From assembly GCF_000426625.1 (NCBI RefSeq), contig NZ_KE384548.1, forward strand, positions 896,835 to 960,834: DNA of 64,000 nucleotides. The letters run 5' to 3'. Origin of the DNA: Psychrilyobacter atlanticus DSM 19335 (GTDB lineage Bacteria > Fusobacteriota > Fusobacteriia > Fusobacteriales > Fusobacteriaceae). The translations under genes were made by a program, and so were the position numbers. This document shows positions 52,264 through 60,844 of the stretch, in pieces. The notes below the pieces were generated by a model. The model did no database searches. It saw only the letters and a list, made by a program, of their open reading frames with translations, and was not told the origin of the DNA. The first letter of the stretch is position 1. Every line of letters begins with the position of its first letter.

Positions 52264-54288
52264 CTAGTTAAATTTCTTAGCCACTAAATCTTTAATCAAT
52301 TCTTCATTTGGAATATAAGGCAGGGTAATATGATCAGTTCCTGCATTATTTTTATTGTATTCCATAGATGTAGTGATGGAGTTCTTATTTCTAGCCCAAG
52401 CACGTCTAGCAACTCCTCCCATTACATCCCATGGCATAGCCTGATACAAGATGTTGTCGACTCTCTTAGAGCCGTCTAATACCATTCCAAATCCACCGTT
52501 GATAGATTTTCCTATTCCTACTCCTCCACCATTGTGAAGAGCGATAAGACTCATTCCACGAGCTGCATTACCTGCAAAACAATGGGTAGCCATATCTGCC
52601 ATTATATTTGATCCATCTTTGATATTAGAAGTTTCTCTAAATGGTGAATCTGTTCCTGAAACATCATGATGATCACGTCCAAGCATGATAGGCCCAACCT
52701 CTCCATTTCTTACCATCTCATTGAATTTCAATGCAATATTGGTTCTTCCCATGGCATCCTGGTATAAGATTCTAGCTTGAGTTCCTACTACTAATCCATT
52801 CTTGTCAGCGTCTCTCACCCAGATATAGTTATCTCTGTCTTGGTATCTTCTGTTAGGATCGATACAACTCATAGCTGCTGCATCTGTTTTTAAAAGGTCC
52901 TCTTTCTTTCCACTCAAACAAACCCATCTAAATGGTCCATATCCATAATCAAATAGTTCAGGTCCCAATACATCTTCTACATAAGAAGGATAGATAAATC
53001 CACCTTTATCATCTCTACCATTTTTAGATATCTCCTTTACTCCTGCATCATATACAGATTTTAAGAATGCATTTCCATAGTCAAAGAAATATGTTCCTTG
53101 TTCTGTTAATTTTTTTATCACATTGTAGTGACTTACCAGTGTTGTATTTACTAGCTCTATAAATTTATCTTTATCCTCTGCTAACAATCTAGTTCTCTCC
53201 TCAAAAGAGATCCCTTGAGGGCAGTATCCACCGTCATAAACTGCATGACAAGAAGTCTGATCAGATAATAGATCGATCTTTATTTTATTCTCAGCTGCAT
53301 ATTCCAATAAATCCACGATATTTCCATGGAATGCTATTGCAGCAGGTTTTTCTGCTTTAAAATAAGCTTCTACCTGGTCAAAGGCTTCCTTAGGAGAACG
53401 AGCTATACTAGATACCCACCCTTGAGAGTGTCTTGTTTCTATCCTTGAATAATCCACCTCTGCAATTATTCCCACACCATTTGCAATCTCAACAGCTTTA
53501 CCCTGAGCTCCAGACATTCCTCCTAACCCAGAAGTTACAAATAGCTTACCTTTTAAGTCTCCATCTTGTGGTACTCCTAAAAATAATCTACCTGCATTTA
53601 AGATAGTGGAATAAGTTCCATGAACTATCCCTTGCGGCCCGATATACATCCATCCACCGGCAGTCATTTGACCATAGTTTGCTACACCTAATGCAGCTGC
53701 TCTGATATAGTTTTCATCGTCGTCAAACATCCCTACCATAAGGGCATTTGTAATAATAGTTCTAGGTGCAGAAGGGTGTGATCTAAATAACCCCATTGGA
53801 TGCCCAGATTGAATTACTAAAGTCTGATCTTGAGTTAATTCCTCTAAATATCTTTTGATCAATTGATACTGCATCCAGTTTTGGCAGACTTGTCCAGTTT
53901 CTCCATAAGTTACCAATTCATATGGATATAAACAGATATCAAAGTCTAAATTGTTATCCATCATTACTTGAAATGCTTTCCCTTCCATACATTTACCTTT
54001 ATATTCATCTATAGATTTTCCAGATAATCTTCCTTCTGGTCTAAATCTATATCCATAAATTCTTCCAGTTTCATATAGCTCTTCTAAAAATTCAGGAGCT
54101 AGCTCAGCATGAAATTCTTCCGGGATATATCTCAATGCATTTTTTATAGCTAATTCCACTTCATCTTGAGATAGTGTAAGACTTCTTTTAGGAGCTCTTC
54201 TATATTTAGAATCAAATTTAGGAGTTTCCTTTGGTATATCAGTTAATTTTATAGTCATTGCATCTTTTATGTCATTATTTGTAAACAT
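52264..54288 (-). CDS. hutU: Urocanate hydratase
   Basis: Second step of histidine degradation: urocanate plus water to imidazolonepropionate, using tightly bound NAD. The 674-residue protein is the long form (about 660-680) seen in Fusobacteriota and Bacteroidota, versus about 555 in Bacillus and Pseudomonas. The NAD-binding block is TSGLGGMSGAQGKAV near residue 255. QSGHPMGLFRSHPSAPR and GNAARGMSLIALHNGGGVG are also conserved. AAGGAGATAA precedes the ATG. It lies 54 bases after hutH on the same strand. Confidence 0.95.
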   Translation of the reverse strand: MFTNNDIKDAMTIKLTDIPKETPKFDSKYRRAPKRSLTLSQDEVELAIKNALRYIPEEFHAELAPEFLEELYETGRIYGYRFRPEGRLSGKSIDEYKGKCMEGKAFQVMMDNNLDFDICLYPYELVTYGETGQVCQNWMQYQLIKRYLEELTQDQTLVIQSGHPMGLFRSHPSAPRTIITNALMVGMFDDDENYIRAAALGVANYGQMTAGGWMYIGPQGIVHGTYSTILNAGRLFLGVPQDGDLKGKLFVTSGLGGMSGAQGKAVEIANGVGIIAEVDYSRIETRHSQGWVSSIARSPKEAFDQVEAYFKAEKPAAIAFHGNIVDLLEYAAENKIKIDLLSDQTSCHAVYDGGYCPQGISFEERTRLLAEDKDKFIELVNTTLVSHYNVIKKLTEQGTYFFDYGNAFLKSVYDAGVKEISKNGRDDKGGFIYPSYVEDVLGPELFDYGYGPFRWVCLSGKKEDLLKTDAAAMSCIDPNRRYQDRDNYIWVRDADKNGLVVGTQARILYQDAMGRTNIALKFNEMVRNGEVGPIMLGRDHHDVSGTDSPFRETSNIKDGSNIMADMATHCFAGNAARGMSLIALHNGGGVGIGKSINGGFGMVLDGSKRVDNILYQAMPWDVMGGVARRAWARNKNSITTSMEYNKNNAGTDHITLPYIPNEELIKDLVAKKFN

Positions 54289-54342
54289 TATGATTATCTC
54301 CTTTTATTAGTTATAAATTTTGATCTTTGATTTTTTCTAAAA

Positions 54343-55875
54343 TTATAGTAGTTCTCCTACTACTTCCTCTACTCTATCTATCATATCTTTGCTAGAAATT
54401 AATTCATAACACTTATTTATATATTTATACATCACTACATCTTCATCAATAAACTTCACATCTTCTCTAATAAAGTTATATGCAATTTCAGTTCCCTTTC
54501 CTAAGAAGTTTTCCTCTCTAAGATCTATTGCCTGACAAGCTCCTAAGATCTCCATAGCTATTACATTTCTTGCATTTTTCATAATATCTCTAGCTTTTCT
54601 ACCTGCAATTGTTCCCATAGATACATGATCCTCTTGGTTTGCAGAAGATGGGATAGAGTCTACCGAAGCAGGATGTGCTAATACTTTATTTTCTGATACC
54701 ACTGATGCAGCACTGTATTGTACAATCATAAATCCAGAGTGTACTCCTCCATACTTTGTTAAGAATGCAGGGAGTCCATTACTTAGAGCAGGATTTACAA
54801 GTCTTTCTAATCTTCTCTCTGAAACATTGGCTAATTCTGCCAGTGCTATCCCCATATAATCTAATGGTAGTGCCATAGGCTGTCCATGAAAGTTTCCTGC
54901 TGAGATAGCTTCCTCAGTTTCAGGAAAAATCAACGGATTATCTGTCACAGCATTTACCTCTATCTCTATTTTTTCCTTTATAAATCTTAGTGCATCCTTA
55001 CTTGCTCCATGAATTTGAGGCATACATCTAAGAGCATACGCATCTTGAACCCTCAAGTCTCCCTGTTTAGTAATCATCTTACTTCCATCTATTAAATTTA
55101 AAAGGTTCTTAGCTGTATCTATCTGACCGCTATGACCTCTTATCTCATGTACCCTAGGATCCAATGCACATTTAATTCCTGTAAGAGCTTCCATAGTCAA
55201 TGCTCCTGCAATATCAGCTATCTTAGATAAGTTTAACGCATCATAGATAGTCAAAACACCTACCGCTGTCATAGCCTGAGTTCCATTTATTAATGCTAAT
55301 CCTTCCTTAGAAGTCAAGTATGGTAATGCTTCTATCCCTGCTAGCTCAAGAGCTTTTATACTATCCATCCTTTCACCCTTATAGAAAGCTTCTCCTAATC
55401 CAAGCATAGTTAATACCATATGAGATAGTGGAGCCAAGTCTCCTGAAGCTCCTAGAGATCCCTTTTCAGGAACTACAGGATGTACCTCTTTATTTAAAAG
55501 TTCAATCAATTTTTCTACAGTTAATAATCTAATCCCAGAATTCCCCTTTGTCAGTGAATTTACACGAAGTATCATCATTGCTCTTACAATCTCTTCGGCA
55601 AAAGGCTCCCCTACTCCACAAGCATGACTTATAATAAGGTTTCTCTGAAGATCATTTGTCTCTTCCTTTGAGATAACTACATCGGAAAATTTACCAAACC
55701 CAGTTGTGATACCATATGATACTCTCTCTTCAGCAACAAATTTATCTACTACAGCCCTAGCTGTATTGATTCTATCTTTTGCTCCATTACCTAATTTCAC
55801 CTTAAAGTTAAACCTAGCTACATTTACTATATCCTCTATGGATAATTTTTGATTATCAATTAGTATCTTTGACAT
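54343..55875 (-). CDS. hutH: Histidine ammonia-lyase
   Basis: First step of histidine degradation: histidine to urocanate and ammonia. The 510-residue protein contains GSLGASGDLAPLSHM near residue 140, in which Ala-Ser-Gly self-cyclises to the MIO cofactor. YGITTGFGKF near residue 55 and the QEDHVSMGT block near residue 415 are also conserved. GAGGAGGGAAAA precedes the ATG. It is the first gene of hutH-hutU. hutI, the next enzyme, is not in the window. Confidence 0.96.
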   Translation of the reverse strand: MSKILIDNQKLSIEDIVNVARFNFKVKLGNGAKDRINTARAVVDKFVAEERVSYGITTGFGKFSDVVISKEETNDLQRNLIISHACGVGEPFAEEIVRAMMILRVNSLTKGNSGIRLLTVEKLIELLNKEVHPVVPEKGSLGASGDLAPLSHMVLTMLGLGEAFYKGERMDSIKALELAGIEALPYLTSKEGLALINGTQAMTAVGVLTIYDALNLSKIADIAGALTMEALTGIKCALDPRVHEIRGHSGQIDTAKNLLNLIDGSKMITKQGDLRVQDAYALRCMPQIHGASKDALRFIKEKIEIEVNAVTDNPLIFPETEEAISAGNFHGQPMALPLDYMGIALAELANVSERRLERLVNPALSNGLPAFLTKYGGVHSGFMIVQYSAASVVSENKVLAHPASVDSIPSSANQEDHVSMGTIAGRKARDIMKNARNVIAMEILGACQAIDLREENFLGKGTEIAYNFIREDVKFIDEDVVMYKYINKCYELISSKDMIDRVEEVVGELL

Positions 55876-56229
55876 TTTTCCCTCCTCGTATTTCTTTACT
55901 ACTACTTTATTACTCTATTTAGATGTGAAAGTCAACCGAATAGTACTAAAGTAATACGATTTCTTATTAACAGAGTATAAATATGTCAATAAAAAATTGA
56001 TTTTTAATCCAAATTGGAGTAAACTTTTGTTAGAAAGTTTTTAAAAAAGCAACGTGGCATTGCATCCAGATAAGCACAACTTAGGTTTTTATAATTTTTA
56101 TTTTAATAAACTTTATCTCAAAATCCTATGTTTATTTAGTAAAATAGTAGTATTTTGGTGATGCCCTTACGGGTATAATTTCCTAGATAATAAAAAAGAT
56201 TTCGCTCCAGGCGATTAGGGGGAAGAAAA
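55876..56229. other. Divergent hutH/hutG intergenic region
   Basis: 354 bases between hutH (minus) and hutG (plus). The right half is dispersed repeat copy E. The left half (55876-56040) is AT-rich and should hold the hutH promoter. I see no ORF or riboswitch. No regulator gene is adjacent. Confidence 0.5.
56041..56197 (+). repeat. Dispersed intergenic repeat, copy E (fullest copy)
   Basis: About 157 bases. It begins AAAAAAGCAACGTGGCATTG, shares AAGCACAAC and a TTTTTATAATTTTTAT block with copy B, includes a small CCCTTACGGG hairpin near 56163, and ends TTCCTAGATAATAAAAAA like copy A. It lies just before the hutG start. Confidence 0.72.
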
Positions 56230-57276
56230 TTGGAATTTTTAAAGAAATATAAGTATATAAATAAAGAATTTTTTAGAAATTACCGAAGGGTAAAAAAAAA
56301 TGTATGGAAGGGCAGAATCGACGGTGAGGATCACGATTCCCTTAGATGGCATCAAAATATTCAAGTTATTGACTTAGAAGATAACCTAGAAGATCTTAAA
56401 TTTGAAAATGCAGTCTGTTTCATTGGGTTTTCCAGTGATGAAGGGGTAGAGAGAAATAAGGGAAATGTAGGAGCTGCAGAAGGCCCTAACGCTATACGTC
56501 GTGAGATGTGTAACTTCCCTAAAACCAGAGAAGATGTAACCCTCTACGATGCCGGAAATATATTCTGTATCGATGAAGATCTCGAAGGCGCTCAAAAAGC
56601 CCTCTCTACCGCAGTATCTAAGATCATAGCCTTGGGGATGTTTCCGATAGTTTTAGGAGGAGGACATGAGGTAGCTTTCGGTACTTACAATGGTCTCCTG
56701 GATGTAGTCTCTAGATATCAAAAGAAACCCAAAATTGGAATAATAAACTTCGATGCACATTTTGACATGAGACCATATGAGGATCAAACCAGTTCTGGGA
56801 CCATGTTTTTACAGATAGCTAACCAGTGTAAAGAGAGAGAATTAGATTTTTCCTACTTTGTATTGGGAATTCAAAAATATGGGAATACAAGATCCCTCTT
56901 TAAAACAGCCGATAAATTTGGGGTTAAATATATTTTAGCTCGAGATATCAATGACTATAAGGAATTAGAAGTAAAAAATAAACTAAATATGTTTATAGAG
57001 GAAAATGATCATATATATGTAACTATATGTACAGATGTATTTTCATCTGCTTATGCCCCTGGAGTAAGTGCCCCTCAGCCCTTTGGTATCCATCCAAAAT
57101 CTGGGAGGGAACTTATAAGACATATTGCAGGCACTGGGAAAACTGTCACCTTTGATATAGCTGAGGTGTCTCCAAGATATGATTCTGGAAATATCACCTC
57201 TAAACTAGCAGCTATTTTAATTTTTGAGGTAACAGATAATTTAGGAAGATTTTCATTAAAGAAGGAAGAAAAATAA
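56230..57276 (+). CDS. hutG: Formimidoylglutamase (ureohydrolase family)
   Basis: Hydrolyses N-formimidoyl-glutamate to glutamate and formamide, the last step of one histidine pathway. The 348-residue protein is of the arginase/agmatinase family: GGGHEVAFGTY near residue 143, INFDAHFDMRPY near residue 175, and CTDVFSSAYAPGVSAPQPFG near residue 262. In the last block the first metal-ligand Asp of arginases (DxD) is Cys. Start is TTG at 56230 after AGGGGGAAG. It is divergent from hutH-hutU; agmatinase is the alternative, but position favours hutG. Confidence 0.87.
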   Translation: MEFLKKYKYINKEFFRNYRRVKKNVWKGRIDGEDHDSLRWHQNIQVIDLEDNLEDLKFENAVCFIGFSSDEGVERNKGNVGAAEGPNAIRREMCNFPKTREDVTLYDAGNIFCIDEDLEGAQKALSTAVSKIIALGMFPIVLGGGHEVAFGTYNGLLDVVSRYQKKPKIGIINFDAHFDMRPYEDQTSSGTMFLQIANQCKERELDFSYFVLGIQKYGNTRSLFKTADKFGVKYILARDINDYKELEVKNKLNMFIEENDHIYVTICTDVFSSAYAPGVSAPQPFGIHPKSGRELIRHIAGTGKTVTFDIAEVSPRYDSGNITSKLAAILIFEVTDNLGRFSLKKEEK

Positions 57277-57285
57277 TCTAATACC

Positions 57286-57317
57286 AAAAGGAGGAGCTGA
57301 GCTCCTCCTTTTTTTAA
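57286..57317. terminator. Bidirectional terminator
   Basis: AAAAGGAGGAGC at 57286-57297 pairs with 57301-57312 around a TGA loop, followed by T's. It lies between the convergent hutG and beta-barrel genes and overlaps the stop of the latter. Confidence 0.9.
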
Positions 57318-60300
57318 AGTTTTCCTATAAAGTTTATAAACCATCCCTTTGCGTCATAATCTCTCTTTGTAAGATCATCATCAAAAGAAGTAAAGTTATA
57401 TCCTACTCCTACTTTCATATTATTATTGACGTGATATTGAACAGAAACAAGATATCCTTGTGACATATCTTCCGCCTCTCTAGATACAAGCCAGTGATGC
57501 TCTCCCATAATATCCCATTTTCTAATGATATGATAAAGAGCTTTCACAGCATAGAGTTCAGTAGAGTTACTAAACCAATCCCCATCATCTCTACCCTCTC
57601 TGAGCATAGATTTTTTATAAGCTACTTTTCCTCCTAAACTCCATTTTTCATTGAGGTCATATATCTCTTCTACAGCAAAAATATGCGCTTTTTCATCGTT
57701 AACCGAATCATCCTGCCCCTCACTAGGAAGATCATATAAATAAGTATATTTACTTATTACATTTAATCTGTCATTCCATATAGGTCTATAGGCTGCACCA
57801 ATACTAAGTTCAGCAAATTTTGCATCATTTTTATTGGAGATTTCATCCTCTGTGTAGGAAAAATTCCCCTTACCTTGAAGAGTCCATTCATTGTTGAAAA
57901 TATACTTCAATCTATTAGCTGTAAGCCATTGATGTTTCTTCTCATCCTGGCCTTTATCTCTTCTATATTCTAATTTGTTTCTTAAAAATATTACTCTGGC
58001 ATCATAGGATGAATAAAGACTCACACTACGTCTTCTAATTACATCATCTTCTTTATCCAGATCTCCCTGTTGGTAGGAGATTCCTGTTCTAAGTTTTTCT
58101 GTAGCATCAAAGTCCAGTCCATAACTTTGGATTAATCCGCTTCCATCTGCATCACTATTAACAAATTGATTTTCTTGATAGACATTATATCTCTCGCCCA
58201 TTTTAGCTTTTTGTCCAAAGGTGATACTTCTTCCTCTTTCACCTTCGTCTTCAGATAAAAGATAGTTCACATACATATCGTGATTTTGTCCAAAGGAGTA
58301 GTCTAATCCTGCCTGAACAGAATCCCCTCTAGATCCTTGACTTGACTCTAAATCAACTCTCAGCTTATCTCCTAACTTTGTTTTTCCACCAAGGGTTATC
58401 ATATCATTTGTTTCATAATCTCCATCTTTATAGAGAGTCCCTTGAAGAGCTGTATATAGAGAAGTTGAAGGAGTAAAGAAATATTCTCCCCTGATTCCTC
58501 CAAGAAATCCATCTCCCTTTTCATCTGTATCCTCTTCATGGTTTCCCTTAAGTTCCGTACTTAGGAGAAGTTTTTTATATCTATAGTAAGCTGCTGCTCC
58601 TAAATTTTCTTCAACGTCTTTTTCATCGGTAACAGCTTCTGAGTAATCATAATAAAACTTCAATTTCAATTTTTTAGAATACTTATAGGTAGCCTTAGTT
58701 CCAAAATTTAGCTCCTCTCGGTCATCCTCAAGACTTGAAGTTGAAAATCCTTTTTCTTTTTTTCTGTACCAACCTTCAGCAAGTACATTATCACTCAATT
58801 TTTGATTCAGATCTGATAATCTAGATTTTCCTTTCACTGAGTAAGCCTTCCCGCTTTGATTTTTTTCATTTTCTTTTATTTCTCTAAAGGAAAGTCCTCC
58901 ATCATCAGAATAAAATTTACTTCCAGATTCTCGTCCTTCACTCTCTGCTACTTCTAATCTTAAAAAAGTATCCTTAGTTTTTCTGAAAATTATGTCGGCT
59001 TCCTTAAGAGTATAATCTAAATCATTGTCATTCCCCTCTACATAGGTTCCTCCTGCATAAATCCCTTCATTAACCCAGGTTCCACCTCTTATCCCACCTG
59101 AGAGGTCATCATCAACTATTCCTGTAGAATAAAATTCATAATCAGTTCTTAGGTAAGCTTCCTTCCCGTCTAAAGGGTCACCCTTTATTATAGAACCATC
59201 CTGCCCATCACTTACTATTTGCATAAGAGGTCTTGAAAGAATTATCCTCCCTTGGAAATACTCTATTTCATAATCTTCTCCACCTGTAAGGTATAGGTTT
59301 TCAACTACTAATCCTGTCTTTTTATCTTTTATCTCTACCCAGACTTTTTCACTTCCTACTACCATATCTGTATGTTTTAGGTAGTAAAGACTTCCCCCAG
59401 TTCCTAAAAATGAATCATGGGCAAATATTGTCCCAGGCTGAGATATAAAGGCTTTTAAACTGTTTTTATCTTCTCCCCATGAGGTACTTTTTCTACTTCT
59501 CAAATCCAGTTTTGCACCATAAAGACTTCTGTTGTAGTTGGCAAATTCAGTTCCCGTAAATCCAGTGTTATAGTTCCCCCATATAAAGTTGTTTTTATCC
59601 CATTCCAACTTCAAATAAAGCTTCCCCTGGGTATTTACATCACTATAAGTCGTAGATTCATCCCCATAAGTTGTGTAATACAGATCCCTTTGCATATCTC
59701 TGAAGACACTTCTATTATCTCTTTCGTCCAAATTATTGAACATATTTTTCAACTCTTCTTCCCTAGTATCCATATGGGCAGTAAGAAGATACTTTTTATA
59801 CCTGTTTTTAGAATAAAAAGCCACTCTACCATCGGTATAGAAAGATTCATCATAATGATAGTCCTTTGAAAGGATCTCATCGTTTCCAGAAACATCATAT
59901 TTCCCACTCTTTACATCGGCAATTCCCACGATAAAATTGTATTTATCGGGAACTTCTACCTCCAATGGGTAATAAAAAACTTCTTCTTTTTCAATAATTC
60001 TAAGATCTAGAATATGAGTTCCTGGAGAAAAATGTTCTTCAAAGGCAAATTTTCCATTTTTATCAACAGGAATCTGTTTTTTACCCAAATAAAGTTTCAT
60101 ATTTTCGTCAAAATCACGTCCATAAAACCTTACCTTGGCAGCATCTAAAGGAATATTATGAATGAGGAGAGCATCTCTTCCATAAATCTCTCCCCCTTCT
60201 TTTTGCCTCTTCCCTTTTTCATCTGTTGAGGTGTTCTTTTCCCATCTTTCTTTTGTGACAACTTCCATAGATTTCAATGAAGTTTCATCAAAATTACCTT

Positions 60301-60844
60301 CTCCATCCCAAACTTTAACCCTGTATTCAATCTCATCTCCAGGAAAAAATTCCTTCGAAGGAGTCCATAATATTTTTTTAGAAAAATCAATATCAGTCCC
60401 TTTAAGATTTACAAATGGGTCATCCTCACCTCTTTTGTATATATCTATTTCCCATTTTTTTATAAATTCACTGTAGTTGGTATAAATTTTAAACCAGCTT
60501 TCCATCCCTGGAACTATTTCTCCCCTTTCAGAAGTAATATTTAACTTAGGAGATATTGTCACTGGATCTACAACTGCCCATAAAAGTCCCTTATTATTTT
60601 CAAGCTTTATCCTATTTCTGTATATCACATCTGTTCTTCTATTTTGCTTCATTCCTTTAAAAGTATCATTTTTAGTTATTGGTCTGTCCTCACCATTAGA
60701 TATCAATTCCACACTATAAGGCAATTGTTTTTCAACGGGAGATTCCTCAAAATCTCCCTGTGTAGAAACAACTCTTTCCCCTAAAGCATCTACTCCCAAT
60801 AACATAAGAAAGATAACAACCATAAATATTCTTTTTTTATTCAT
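57314..60844 (-). CDS. Large outer-membrane beta-barrel protein of unknown function
   Basis: A 1176-residue exported protein. The signal peptide is MNKKRIFMVVIFLMLLGVDA. Residues about 100-200 look like an Ig-like domain (FKIYTNYSEFIKKWEIDIY, YRVKVWDGEGNF). Residues about 240-310 hold another beta domain (VDKNGKFAFEEHFSPG). From about residue 320 to the end, alternating hydrophobic/polar strands with Tyr/Lys-rich turns suggest a large beta-barrel, ending GWFINFIGKL. There is no TonB box or plug I can recognise. Its ATG overlaps the stop of the upstream repeat-protein gene (TAATG), with GGAGGTGAAAG inside that gene. The two likely act together at the surface. Confidence 0.7.
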   Translation of the reverse strand: MNKKRIFMVVIFLMLLGVDALGERVVSTQGDFEESPVEKQLPYSVELISNGEDRPITKNDTFKGMKQNRRTDVIYRNRIKLENNKGLLWAVVDPVTISPKLNITSERGEIVPGMESWFKIYTNYSEFIKKWEIDIYKRGEDDPFVNLKGTDIDFSKKILWTPSKEFFPGDEIEYRVKVWDGEGNFDETSLKSMEVVTKERWEKNTSTDEKGKRQKEGGEIYGRDALLIHNIPLDAAKVRFYGRDFDENMKLYLGKKQIPVDKNGKFAFEEHFSPGTHILDLRIIEKEEVFYYPLEVEVPDKYNFIVGIADVKSGKYDVSGNDEILSKDYHYDESFYTDGRVAFYSKNRYKKYLLTAHMDTREEELKNMFNNLDERDNRSVFRDMQRDLYYTTYGDESTTYSDVNTQGKLYLKLEWDKNNFIWGNYNTGFTGTEFANYNRSLYGAKLDLRSRKSTSWGEDKNSLKAFISQPGTIFAHDSFLGTGGSLYYLKHTDMVVGSEKVWVEIKDKKTGLVVENLYLTGGEDYEIEYFQGRIILSRPLMQIVSDGQDGSIIKGDPLDGKEAYLRTDYEFYSTGIVDDDLSGGIRGGTWVNEGIYAGGTYVEGNDNDLDYTLKEADIIFRKTKDTFLRLEVAESEGRESGSKFYSDDGGLSFREIKENEKNQSGKAYSVKGKSRLSDLNQKLSDNVLAEGWYRKKEKGFSTSSLEDDREELNFGTKATYKYSKKLKLKFYYDYSEAVTDEKDVEENLGAAAYYRYKKLLLSTELKGNHEEDTDEKGDGFLGGIRGEYFFTPSTSLYTALQGTLYKDGDYETNDMITLGGKTKLGDKLRVDLESSQGSRGDSVQAGLDYSFGQNHDMYVNYLLSEDEGERGRSITFGQKAKMGERYNVYQENQFVNSDADGSGLIQSYGLDFDATEKLRTGISYQQGDLDKEDDVIRRRSVSLYSSYDARVIFLRNKLEYRRDKGQDEKKHQWLTANRLKYIFNNEWTLQGKGNFSYTEDEISNKNDAKFAELSIGAAYRPIWNDRLNVISKYTYLYDLPSEGQDDSVNDEKAHIFAVEEIYDLNEKWSLGGKVAYKKSMLREGRDDGDWFSNSTELYAVKALYHIIRKWDIMGEHHWLVSREAEDMSQGYLVSVQYHVNNNMKVGVGYNFTSFDDDLTKRDYDAKGWFINFIGKL

